From Ceratodon purpureus (lineage: Eukaryota > Streptophyta > Bryopsida > Pseudoditrichales > Ditrichaceae), in contig CM026425.1 in the NCBI GenBank assembly GCA_014871385.1, positions 12,391,152-12,455,151 of the forward strand: 64,000 bases of DNA, in the 5' to 3' direction. A model generated the notes under the pieces. It searched no databases. It saw nothing but the letters and a program-made list of their open reading frames with translations, and was not told where the DNA came from. The translations under genes and the position numbers were made by a program. Position 1 is the first letter of the stretch. Each line of letters begins with the position of its first letter. Of the stretch, positions 12,432 through 24,381 are shown piece by piece.

Positions 12432-13775
12432 TGTCCTCACGTAGTATCATGGCAAAATTAGAAGGGAAATTAATTCAAATTAAACTGAACATGCTAGCAA
12501 GAAATTTTCAGAATATAAAGTTTGTTACGCACCGGCGTTACTACACAGTTACCGAATGGTGGTCCGTCCAAAATGCCCTCTGCAAGACGTTGAAACTAGT
12601 GGAACAGTTCAACCCTCTAGACTAATTCTATCTTAACCCAGAACAACAAGTATATTAAGAAGAAGGACAAAGAGACCGAAGAAGAGGAAGATCTTGCTCA
12701 CAGAAACAACAGACGTCGATTGTAACAACAGCACCGATCGCCTGTCCTCGACATGAACAAAACCGTGCTCCAAAGATGAACAGGCCTAGGTCGACGATAC
12801 CGACAACCGAAGAAGTGGCACAGTTATAAGTTCACTCAGTCCGGGCGAGCTCTCCTCCAAACGGCTCCGAGGGCAAGGATGGAAGAAGTCTTAGAGTAAA
12901 GGATCCGAGGCACGATGGTTCGCCCTCCTAGAAACAAGGTGCAGAAGAAAGCCACAGTCGGATGCAAGTGGAAGCAAAACAATATGTGAGGCATGGGGGT
13001 GGACACGCTCAGATCTAGGCGGTCGAGAAGTAGAATTCAAGGGTCTGGTTCAGTACAGTACAGTAGACTGAGTAAACGTCCGACAGAGCTACAGTGCCAG
13101 AAGGTGACCCAGTGATTATCTCTTCGGCTTGATGGCCAGAGAGTCTGTGACACGCCATGAGTATACATCCAGGGAACAATGCACAATGCTTTCAATGATT
13201 TGGGCGGAGAAATTGTCAAGATATCTGCATTCGTGAGAAAGTAGAAATAGTCATAACCCTCCATGCCCGATAAGTCATTTTGAAAGCTGCTCTTGTAAGA
13301 GGGAATATGCATTTCTTTACTGCATCTGTAACGATTGCAGCTAACCATTGATAGATAACTTGTCACACACGATCTCCTTAAACTAATCAAGAAGTAAATA
13401 CAGTTGTGCGTGCAGACAAGAGACTCGTATTGGATTAGGTACAACTAATGCATCCTATCTTCAACAAGAGGAGAGATCCAGACACAATTTCAGATTTTAA
13501 CTAGACAGCCTGCATTCTGTTTAGTGATATACTTTTAAGTTAGTGTCAGCCAGAATGAGACTGGTTTGGATTCTGCTACGTGCTCTAGAAATCATCATAT
13601 GTACATTCCCGGCTCTGTCAACCCCACAGTAGTTGCACTCTTTTACTAGAGTGAGTACTGACTTCGAGAAGGTGATGCCTGACTGAATATAAACAAACAG
13701 CTCTCTGCATCTTATACCTAAGCTCATGATAAATTTAGAGATCAATGAATGAGGTGTAGGTCACCAAAACTCTAC
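12432..13775. other. Spacer between TNL and PSF3 genes
   Basis: GC content is moderate here and short open frames exist on both strands, but none has recognisable domains. The right part probably contains the 3' UTR of the PSF3 gene. Confidence 0.4.
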
Positions 13776-16217
13776 TCAACTCCAAATAGGAGTTGGATCA
13801 CGGGTCCTCTTTCTTCCGAGTATTGCTGCCCTCTCTAAACGAGGGCCTTGCAATCGCCATTTCTTGAAAGCTTTCATTGAGTCCCTGCCTGCTTCAAACA
13901 CTTTTAAAGAGAAAATTCATATCAGTCATTGTTCGATGTCGCCACATAAAAGACAGCAGAAGACACGATTGCGTGTAGGGGAAGAAATCTAAGATCTAAA
14001 AAACAACGGATTCATTACAAAAATCTCCTCACAACTATTTTTTCCTGAGTGACAGGGATCACGCATGGAATGTCCATGGGGTTCCTTCAATATTTCTCAT
14101 GAAATACACTTTAGCCTCAAAGCTTTATAGTTTTCTACTGCACAGGGTAACTTTAAGAAAAAGGATAGATGAATTGTCGTCAAACTTCAGACGGTGACTT
14201 CCAGTGGATTGTAGAAAGAGCTCTATTCTCGTCGGGAGCCGCACAAATGGCGAGGGAGTTAGCGACTCACATCGAGTTTCCTCCTCAGTGAGAAGAGGCA
14301 CAAACTTCGGATTTCCGGTTAACGTGGCCGTCAGAGCTTTGCATAGCAAGTCCTTATAACGCCCTCGCAGAGTGTCCAATAAGTAAGGACCGAGGGTAGG
14401 ATCCACGTTCCTGTCATTCACGAGGGAATGGGTAAGGCTAATGGAGAACCAACAGAAGTTGAGACCTGGCAAGAAATTCAGAATGGGGAGCAGTGACATC
14501 TCTAACCATGATATCCCGATCATGCGCACCGCTTCAAATTGCAGTGATAGGAATCTCTCATGGCGAGCATTTCTTAAACATAGTAGAATCATGAAAAGGA
14601 AACGAAACAGGGCAAGATTACAGGGCTCACAATTCAACCAGCTTGCAGCCCATCTCGTAGTAGAAAGGGCACTTGCTACGTAAGTCTATACATGCTGGAT
14701 CTGCTTGCACCTCCTTGCGGACCCTGAGCACATTCCCGAGAAACAGAAGCAGATTAAATCACGACAGTACATGTCAATGAGAATCAATTCTGTAGCACAT
14801 CACTCTCTGTTTCCATGGAAAAATGAAATCTTACATCTTCGTATATTCCTCCGGGCAGGTTTCCCACAAGTTTCTACCAAATATGAAAGACATCTGAAGG
14901 TAAATATTATTTCAGACTGGAATCTTTTGCCATGGTTGGTATGATCCCATCTGTTGACCAAGAGAGAGCTCTAACCTCGCCTCATCATTCAATGGCAGGA
15001 AAGCGTAGCGATTTTTTTACAGAGATAATTTCAAAAGTGTGAAGTAGTGCACAAGAAGAGAATTGAGGTGAACCTCGCGTTAAAGCAACTGGGTAGCTTC
15101 ACATGTACAATTTGTCGTTGGACTAGATCTTGTGCTAACCAAAGGGGAAGATCTACCACAGATCCACGTGCCACCTGAGCCACAGCACCGGATTCACAAA
15201 ACTTTTGGTCACCAGAAAACTCCGGTACGCTAAATCACCAGCACTATAAAACCGAAAACCCTAAACTTTCTGCAACGACAATCGAAAAAACTCACATTAT
15301 TGTCTTCTGAGGACGGATCGAGAAAGCCGGCGCCATTCGCTTTGTGAAGAAACACCGTAGACACATTCTGTACACATTCCTCCAATGTCACAGACGCTCA
15401 AAGTCTCTAGACCCGAAAACAAATCAGAATCAAAATTCCAAAACACAGAGTGTCTGAATCGTCATAAGACCACACCGCCCTCCAATCCTCACCAGAAACA
15501 CCAACAATTGACCACTAATCAGACCAAGAAACGAGCCCTAAGAAACCTAATCCACAGCTAATGATCGCTAACAATCTCACTCCCAATCCCGCATACTGAT
15601 TCCATCCCTAAACCTCACACTCTCAATCCTCCGTCCTACTACCCTAAATTTGCCCACCAACTGAATCATCATTCCCAGAGCCAGGGAAACAAAACTCCTA
15701 CACTCTAAACATATATCCATACGAAGTCTACATTCAAGACAAGGATATTAAGGATAGCATAAATCCTTGCACCCCATTTCGTAGCACTACCAAATATCAC
15801 TACCTGAAAAAACCCCCAATTCACACCTTTGCCCAATCGACGTTCAACTGAACACAACAAGAGCACTCTGCACTATCCTCCATGCAACTGAGAAGGACCC
15901 AACACAAGCAACTCAACCCACGCAAACACAGATGCACAAAGTGAAGATTAACAGAAGAACCCGGACTGAGCTACCGAAATCAGAGAACTCTCGCCTTCCA
16001 CATCAAAACCCACATGGAACCACATAAAACCAGAACCAGAACCTAGGTCACAACACCTTAATTCCCACTCATCTCTGAACCAATCTGTCAATGAACCCCA
16101 CGAGGGCAATCTGGGTGCAGCTACTTTGCAAATGAGAAGGACCCAGTAGAAACAAGGGATGGTCCGGCATACCTCGTCTTGCATGAGGATGTCATGGATG
16201 TCGTAGTAGTTGGCCAT
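13776..16217 (-). CDS. PSF3: GINS complex subunit 3 (PSF3)
   Basis: PSF3 is one of four GINS subunits. GINS binds MCM2-7 and CDC45 to form the CMG replicative helicase in the nucleus. Six exons on the minus strand fit by phase: 16217-16173, 15367-15296, 15219-15074, 14723-14631, 14437-14271 and 13900-13776, giving about 215 aa, the usual family length. Diagnostic segments in order are MANYYDIHDILMQDE, VSTVFLHKANGAGFLDPSSE, VDLPLWLAQDL, VQADPACIDLRSKCPFYYE, RYKDLLCKALTA, FVPLLTEEETR and LFEAGRDSMKAFKKWRL. The third exon uses a weak donor (GTTCAC), and the start of that exon (15219) is the least certain border. No single exon is long, so simple ORF finding misses the gene. Confidence 0.85.
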
Positions 16218-16659
16218 GGGCAGGCAAAGGGGAGGGGGTCAGAGGGAGGAGAGCCTGATGAGGGGCATGTGGAATGGGAGATGCACACACAGAGGGACTC
16301 AGAGAATGAGGGATTCAGGTTGTGTGTGGGATTGCAAGCAGGAGGACAGGTGAATGGTGGTTTTGTTGGATGATGAGGGAGTGAGTTTGCTTGGATTGTG
16401 GAGTGTGTTGTTGTGCAGATGTTGGTGTTGATTGTTCGAGGGGTGTTGTGGTGGCGGGGGATTGAATTGAATTGGTGGTGTTGGCGGGAACCACAGGGGC
16501 GGGACGGGACTAGACTGGTGACTGGACTGGGCGGTCACCCTTGACTTCTTTTTGTTTTGTTTTTGTTTTCCATTGTATGGCTGTACAGTAATAATGATCT
16601 TTTAGTGAGGAAGAGTGGGTATGGGCTTTGTGTTTTACGGATTTTTTTCCACCTATTGA

Positions 16660-16990
16660 TTGTTGAAAACTCAAAGATAGTAAGTTTGACATCAACATGA
16701 CATCAAAGAATACTTAATCAATTTGATGTCATCTTCAAATCAAGTGAATGCATGTGAGAATTATAAAAAATTGATATCAATATTTCTCAAGTTAAAATAA
16801 TGTTGAAATGACATCAAGTTAACGTCATTATTATACAAGTTTGAATAAAATTATTATGTATATTATTTTGGCACCATTCTAAATTTAATTTTGATGCAAT
16901 TTTTATATTATTTTCATATTATACATATCTTTTGAATGCCAAGATGACATCAAACTTATGTTAGATTCCTCCCTCGTCAATTCCACTTTT
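16660..16990. repeat. Possible small element with repeated TGACATCAA motifs
   Basis: The motif TGACATCAA or its complement occurs at least five times in about 270 bp (near 16686, 16697, 16720, 16806 and 16945), some in inverted arrangement around AAGTTTGA. This looks like a worn MITE or clustered bZIP-like sites. I could not fix its ends. Confidence 0.3.
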
Positions 16991-18325
16991 GACTTACAAT
17001 GGAAGTTTGGTCATGCATCTCAAATATAAATTCCTTCATTGGAATCGGATTTGGCACAATAATAAATGAAAACAACACTATAGCGTAGAAGTTCCATCCG
17101 GAAAATGTTAATTTTTTCTGACTCTCCAGCATCGACTATGGCTCAAAATAGGAATAAAAAGTGACAGATTTTCTACCGGTGGTTCAAGGAGTATGGCATG
17201 TTGTAACAAAGGTGTTGCAACAAAATGTTAAACTCTCACGTGATGGATCTTTCAATGGAAACCTATAATTTATACACTCTGTCAGAACACAAAGCCTCAA
17301 GATGTGAGAAACATCAGCTGCGCTGTTCATATCGAAGTCCTTTGTTGCAACTTCTTTCCTTATCGACATGGTAGGGATATTCAACGCTGGTCTCATCTCT
17401 CTCTTCAAGCTGTGTCGCTTGATTTTCCAGAAGTTTGTGGTGATTGAGGTATTGTTGGGAATGGAATCTGTTCCCCTTGGTATCAGGAGGATGTTCAGCT
17501 TCGCCGGTTTGATTATTCCTGAAAATATGACTTCATCCTTGGAACTGAATTGCATTTTCATGAACCTTGAGGGCTTAAAATTGTATAGTACTGCAAAACC
17601 ACAAGATCACTCGGAGATTGGATTTCAAGTGTGCCCCATTATCACCTCGTGGACTAACTTATGCATCCACAACAGGTAAGCGGAAGTGGCACGGATAATG
17701 TACAATACATATCAAATCATTGACTTGCACGAAAACTATGCACAATTTGTGAAACACAATCGTCAACAGTGACGACAGCCTCGTTTCTCTTGTGAAACCT
17801 ACCGTGTCCTGTCTGCATTGGCATTACGCATCATGAAACTCAGACTTTGTCACAGGTTTCCCAGAGGGGATACAACTTAAGTTTCTTGAAGGTCACAAAT
17901 TGACATAGCTGTTGTTTGTAGCATAGTACGAACGATCTCTGAACATTTTACATGGGTTACAGCCATGCTGGTGATTTAAGTCTTGCTGCCCGGATACATT
18001 GCCGCTTGCCTGGTTTTCAGAAGTTCATTACTCAAGGAGATCCTATACTGTGACTGGGAAGCAAATAAAAATATTGGTTCCCATTACTCTTCACAAAGAT
18101 AGCCTAATGACCACTCTGCTCTCGTCCTCCATTAATCCTTAGATTGAGCTAATCCAGCTTATCGTCGAAAGAAAATTGTATATGCCTGGTATCTACATTG
18201 GACTCGCTAGATGCAAAGTCTGACAGGTTTAACAGAGTTAATGTCAATAGCATTTGAAATTTGTATGGCAAGGTAGCAACACGCTTAGAAATTTTGTTCT
18301 GAGTTGGAGATTGTTCATTTTGTTT
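16991..18325. other. Spacer between PSF3 promoter region and DOMON-b561 gene
   Basis: Open frames at 17184-17561 (minus) and 17368-17679 (plus) overlap and have no recognisable domain. The right half is probably the 3' UTR of the b561 gene. I see no RNA gene. Confidence 0.4.
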
Positions 18326-20305
18326 TCAAACGGCATCCACGGGACCCTTGTCGTGTGATCCGTTCCGGTAAGCGTTGGCAGGTGCAGTGGCTTTTCTCTG
18401 GGTACCGTACATGGGACCAGCTGCGTTCTTCTTCGCCCGGTTTCGCAGCCAAACGCTCCAAGTGATGATCTCCATGATCATGCTAGTGCCGCCCAGCACG
18501 CATAACACCACAACGTAGGCGTTGGTCCACTTGTTCCCCGGCCTTAAAAGCTCAAGTCCTTCGAAGATGTTGACTATGATCAACACCATGGTGGTGTATC
18601 CCACAGCGTGGTGGTACACGTTCCAGTGCTTTCGGTACTTCGCATCTGGTTTGGGTCTCAGCACTAGAGCAAGCACCTGCGGTCATGGGAGTACGATCAA
18701 GAAAAAAACAATCAGATGGAGTTGTTCACCAGGCTTACAAGAATAAATCAATAGCTTGAATGGCCAAGAATTGAACATATGGTTTGGTAGATCCTCTTCA
18801 GTGTCCAATAGTCTCCCATTAGTGTCAAGTAGAAACGTGCGTGAATTGTTAGTTTCTAAGATAATGAAACTCCTAAACAGCAGCGTATTTAGAAAACAAT
18901 CTTTGATACCCTTTTGAAGTGTGTTCAGCTGGAAAAAAGAAATTCTCAATCTGATGGGTAAGATGGAATAACCATAACTAGTGAGATTTTAACTCATTCA
19001 AGCAACAAAGCTGACATTCAACAGAGAGGTAGACTGATCCCATGAAACATCGGCCATGAAACTGACTCCTTAACAATGGTGACGTTTGAATATGTAGACA
19101 CACAAGAGCTGATGAATATTTGGAGTAAAAGAGAGTACCTGGAGAGTGGCCAATGCGAAGATGCTGATGCCGACGTTACGGTGCTTGGTGGGGACAACGC
19201 CTTGGTTGTAAGTGTGGAGCTTCAACCCCATCGCCCACGACACCACGCCCAGGAAATAGCCAGTGCATTGGCACGTCACATGGATGAAAAACCACGCCGG
19301 ATTGCTTCCCGAAAGCGGGCGCAAGTACCGAGCTGCCATGATGCCCAAGGGGAGAAGTAAACCCCACGCCACGGCAGCGATTATGCCATGTCGCTGCAAG
19401 CATATCCCAAAATGTCACGAATAAATTCACTCTCACGATCGTCATTTGTGAGTGAGTAGAGGACTATTGGATCGCAAAATGGCATGGATCCAGGGAGCTT
19501 AAATCGACTTACGTTTTTTAGTTTCTGATGCGGAAGCTCAACATTACTAAACGCTTGGTTGGTGGCCAAGTTGATGGATGAGACGGAGGTCAAGCTGTCG
19601 CCAGACATGGCGTGGGGGCCGACGGCGTTGGTGGTGAGGTCCACGGTCGAGCCTTGGTTCCAGACGTGGTTCATGGTCCATGATTGGTTAGGTTTCATGT
19701 TCAGCGTCGTGAAAATCGTCGTCTCGCCGCCATTGATCACTGCGGAGGTCTTCGTGAAGTCCAAGCTGATGTTGCCCGGCACCACCGGCGCGCCGCCCTT
19801 CATGGCTCCCGTTATGTCGTACGTATGCACCACGGCGCCTTGGGTCGATTGAAACGCAATCAGCGCTTGTGTTCCTATCATTGCCTGCGCCGTGGGGTTG
19901 ATGCCCCACCCCACCCACCCCCCGCTCGCCATCGACCCTGCATTGAACCCCAGAATCATTCTCACCCATCCATCAACATTTCTGACCGCCGAAACAAAGA
20001 AACCTCAAAAGCAATCCAAAAAGCTAATAAATTCTCAGAAAAATCCAAAAGACAGATCTTCCAGAAAGGTCCCGAGAAAACATTTCGATCATTCACCCAC
20101 CAGAGAATGCGAAGTCGACGCTGTTGGAAGCATTGTGGATCGTCCAGGCAAGTGAGAATCCCAGCTTTACCAAACTCTGACAAGCTGTGTAGCCCTTGTA
20201 TGTGGCTAACAACGTACCACAGCTGTGATCTCCAAATGCAACCCCAAACAATGCACCCAAAATCACGAGCACCAACACGTTAAACCTCACTCTGAATTCC
20301 CCCAT
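18326..20305 (-). CDS. DOMON and cytochrome b561 domain protein
   Basis: This encodes a secretory-pathway membrane redox protein of the plant CYBDOM family, thought to move electrons from cytosolic ascorbate across the membrane. Exons 20305-20101, 19937-19513, 19393-19139 and 18676-18326 join in phase to about 411 aa. Residues 1-26 (after MGEFRVRFN) form a signal peptide. A DOMON domain (WTIHNASNSVDFAFSG, GWVGWGINPT) spans about 45-190. The b561 domain then gives five to six hydrophobic helices with the expected haem-ligand histidines (QRHGIIAAVAWG, FFIHVTCQ, KHRNVGI, YHHAVGY). The C-tail is basic and glycine/alanine-rich. ATG 20305 was preferred over 20341 because it starts directly at the signal peptide. 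Domain order and length match the family. Confidence 0.9.
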
Positions 20306-22690
20306 GGCTCCCACCTTGGCACTACAGACCACCACCCTCACAGCAAAACAAATCTCCTCTCATACACAGATATACCCAACCGGAGCTCCAATCTCGAGCT
20401 CAGCCTCTGGTACATCTTTGCAGCTTTTACTAAAAACTTGGACTTATTGAATCCAACCAGAGGGGTTCCGGAGAAGCTTCACTGTTGAGGTGACGGCGAT
20501 GGAAACAGCTTGACTTATGAGCTCATGGAACTATTAAACTCGTCCCTGATCAGTGCAGTAGATGTACACGAATCGTTAACTGTTTACCAGTTGATGATTT
20601 GATCTTGTCTAGTTGGGCAGGACTTGTGATTATCACGCGTTAGCTAATTGATTATGTCACATAGTACGTAATGGAGATTAGTGCAATCACTCCTCAAGTC
20701 ACGTGAATCTATTCCGAACGATCTGCGGGCAATATTACTGGTGTAAACTAGCGGAACCTTCGAACGGCGGGTGCCGAATCTCCAGGATTTCAGGATGTCT
20801 GTATCCTGTTCAGTGTTATGTATCTACGTAACTGCGGCACGCATCTCATGTTGTAGGTGGAATAAACTAACTTAATAGTATAATGTTTTATATTTGTAAA
20901 AGTGTAGGTGGTTTTCGTGTGTACAGAGTTGAATATCGGTGCATTGAAGGCTGTTGCCGGCATTGTACTGCGCTGGCTTGCAATTTGGTAAAAGTGTCCT
21001 GTGTCTGGTACATCGTGCAGACACCACAGTCGTTCTTGACTTCCGACATGAGGCGGAGATGTTTTCTTCCTCCGAAGGGGTGCCATTTTTGTCCATGGTT
21101 TTCGCCATGAATGCTGTGAGGACACACTGACTGGGTACAGCACATGGTGGCAAGGCATTCTTCATGTGTACGAATAAGTTGGCACAGAATGAAGTGCATG
21201 TAAAGAGTGCGGTTGGCTGTAATTTGTAGGTTGCCCACACAACGAAGCTGGTGTGTGGTGAGACGTCCACACCGTCATAATTGCATAATTCAGGTAGTAA
21301 ATTATGGAATATGACTTGCATTTGACGTTGTACATTGCAACAGTCAATGACGTACTTATATAATATTTCCATTTTAAAATTATTAAATTCAAGTCTCTCT
21401 CGAAACCGCTTGAGACTGCCGCAAAGTCACTCTTCATGCTGTCAAGAGTGTTCATCATGATTTGCATAGTCCTTTGCACTCTATGAAAACATGAATATTG
21501 AAGAATGCAATATTGTACATTAAAAGTAGAAACGTGTATTGATCCAATGTGCTATGCAATCTAGGTAAGTTGGTCGTTGCAAATCTGCAACTGAATTGTT
21601 GGTATGAATCACGGAATGTGTTGGAGTTGATTTCGCCAATTTGGTCGATCAAAGGATGCACCTTGTGTATCAACAACAGGTACTTAATATGGTTACTGGT
21701 ACTAACTTACAACAACAATACTTGAGAGGCACCCTCTTTTCTACATTTGGGTACTGTGGAATTCTCTGCATATAATTTTGTACTTGTGAGGATTGTACCG
21801 CATTCTGTTTGCTCTGGAGAAATACCTTAACTATCAATTCTTGAGCTCAAGAAGGTGATCGAGAAGCTCACACTCAGTTCTGTGTGTCCTGGAAGGTGAT
21901 GAGGAAGCACTCAATTTTGATAGTTTTTGTAGTCACTTAGTATCATAAAGCTTCTAGAATTTGTTGTGTGGCACAACCATTGCAGATTTATAAATTATAC
22001 AAGTATTTCTCATTTGGTAAGATGAAAGAGTCATTAGAATGGCCCACCATATTTAATGAATTATAGTATGGTATTTTAATAGAATTTTCACATATTTGTT
22101 GGAGCATTGAAAATTTCATTGCTTCTCTATTTCCATTCTTTCCAATCTTTTTCTCCAATATCAAGCTTAATAGAATGTGATATTATGTTCATTGCATGGT
22201 TCTTGGAAAAGTGCATATTTGAGATATTTGAATGCTTTTAAAATCTATCTAGTTTTTACATTTAAGCCTACAAAAAATCTACACTAGTGAAATAATTTGA
22301 AATGTCGTGAATCTACATATGTCGTAGAATTGGAGGACTACAAAATCTACTTTCTTATAAAATGTAAGTTCCAAATTTGGTAGATATTATGCAACTGTTG
22401 CAATTCTGACATTATACCTTATAATAAATTTTGAGTACTGATTAGCGTTTTGAAACAGAGTAGATTTTATTCAAATTCAACATTATTAAATTATAAATCT
22501 AGCATATTGTTTTATCAATTACACATAAATCAAAAGATTTAGACTAAGTGTATTGAAACGTATCACCAACTAAAAGAAAGCATTTTTCTTAAGACATTGA
22601 ATCAGTAAGGAAACAAATTTGCGAACTCCCAATAATTTGCATTGTTGCAGTAAAGAAATTGCGTTGAAAATTTACTACATACTAATAATA
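20306..22690. other. Spacer with an unassigned minus-strand open region (20872-21479)
   Basis: Minus-strand frames at 21479-21162 (containing NTLDSMKSDFAAVSSGFERD) and 21372-20872 (166 aa, Cys-rich, MEILYKYVIDCCNVQRQM at its start) have less biased composition than the surroundings. They may be remnants of a gene or transposon. I recognise no domain and could not join them with confidence. The rest, from about 21700, is AT-rich and empty. Confidence 0.3.
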
Positions 22691-22982
22691 GGTGGTCCGC
22701 ACATGGAGCCTAGTTGAGTTGAAATGAACTTGGCCAGTTGAGATTTTGAACCCTCAGTGGAAGTTTTCCAGTGATTGAAGAACAAAGACATAATTTGGGC
22801 TATTCAAATATATACCAGTTTATGTTAGATTGGATTGGAGTATTTGGACTTTATTTTTAAAAATTACATTTTTTCAAAAAAAAATTCCAAAAAAAAAAGG
22901 AACACAACCTTTAAACATTTCGAGATCATTTCAAATCACAATTTGTACAATCCTAGAAACGCATATTATAAGTAAAACATAA

Positions 22983-23967
22983 TTAATCATTTTTAGATTT
23001 ATCTTTCATTGTATTTGCTATTGTAAATAATGATTGCGCTAAATTATTCACTATAGCCAAGATGCTATCTAGTTGTGCTCCGTGTCGGTTGTTTCTTTCT
23101 TGATCAAGTTGTAGGCGTTGTCGTTCCAGCTACAACATGCTCTACCGAGAATTTGCCTCCTCATGATATCTCTTTTCTTCAATCTCCATCATTTTTTGCC
23201 GAAATGTTGTTTGTGTTGCAAGATTGTCGTTCAGAAGTTGGTCTCTTACCTTCAATTGATACAATGTTTCTTCCACTTCTCGATCAACATTTTTTAAACG
23301 CCCGCTAGAACCTTCATTGTTATTTTTCCTTTTCCTATTCTCTTCTATATCTTTTTATGTCTCTCTTACATCAATATCATCGCCTGAAACTTCAATATGT
23401 ATGCCACAAAGTGATACATCTTCATTTTCATTTTTTAAAGAATCTACAGTTGGTGCATTACCTACAAATTTTCCAGATGTTCCAAAGTAATTGTTCATAT
23501 TATCGTACATTGTTTTATCTATTGTTGTAGATAGTTTTGCCTTCTTCCGATCTTCTTTGTTTAAAATCCAAGGATTACCTTCTTCTGATGTCTTTTCAAT
23601 ATAATTTTTATACAATGTGAAATCCTTAACTAAATTATCCCATATATTACATATTTTATCAAAATCAATATCAACATTCCTAAATATAGGCTTCTCAAGC
23701 ATATAATTTAGAATTTTTTGCCACTTTTCCTCCCTTGACTTAAAAGATGTTTTTCTCTTTATTTTCTTCTTTATGTTCATCTTCTTTTAATTCGATTAAT
23801 ACAAGAGCTTGTGCTTTACTCCACGTATATCTTTTCTTTTTCCCTTAATCATCTCTTTCATTTTGAGTATTTTCAACTTCATTTTGAATATTGCCTCCAT
23901 CCTCTCGGGACTCTTCTCCTTCATCTTTTTCTTCTATTTTAACATCTTCCTCACCTTTAGGATTCAT
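22983..23967 (-). pseudogene. Harbinger ORF1, Myb/SANT-like DNA-binding protein (broken)
   Basis: The reading starts at ATG 23967 (MNPKGEEDV) with an acidic N-terminus. A SANT/trihelix start follows (KKKRYTWSKAQALVLIELKE near 23850). After a frame change come EEKWQKILNYM and a variable linker. Past an in-frame TAA at 23355-23357 the frame continues with a charged coiled-coil segment (DREVEETLYQLKVRDQLL, KMMEIEEKRYHEE) and ends with KDKSKND at 22983. At least four lesions are present. In this family the ORF1 protein binds element ends and helps the transposase enter the nucleus. Confidence 0.7.
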
Positions 23968-24381
23968 GTTGGCTATGTACTCGATTAGAATATAAACAAA
24001 GAATTAAACCAAAATATTGTACTACTGCACACAAACAAGAATGATTTTTAAATATTATCACTTTTAAAAGTTCAAAACATATGTAATAGTTTAAACACCA
24101 ATACCTTCATTTATAAAAATTACTTTAGAAACAAATTTTACTTGTATATATTTCTTGTACCTTTTACTTACATTGAAAACAAACTATTATTCTTTTTCTT
24201 TGTAAACTTTTACATTTCATCTTTCTCTTTGTAGACTTATATATTTCATCTTCTCCTTTGTTGACTTTACATTTCATCTTTTCTTTATGAACTTTATCAA
24301 TGATTAAACCTATTTAAGTAAATGTTATTATTAGTTTTTCATATATAAATTTTTTTGGTAAAACATACTCATTTGTTTATA

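Noticed and set aside
12177..12461. Long overlapping open frames on both strands through the 12-bp repeat
   Set aside because: The repeat unit is a multiple of three without stops, so several frames stay open by construction; no protein similarity was seen.
14835..14893. Extra PSF3 exon (MSFIFGRNLW...)
   Set aside because: Its entry phase does not match the preceding exon, and the direct join without it restores the family consensus and length.
17184..17679. Overlapping open frames of 125 and 103 codons
   Set aside because: They lie on opposite strands, have no domains or supporting splice structure, and fall in spacer or UTR sequence.
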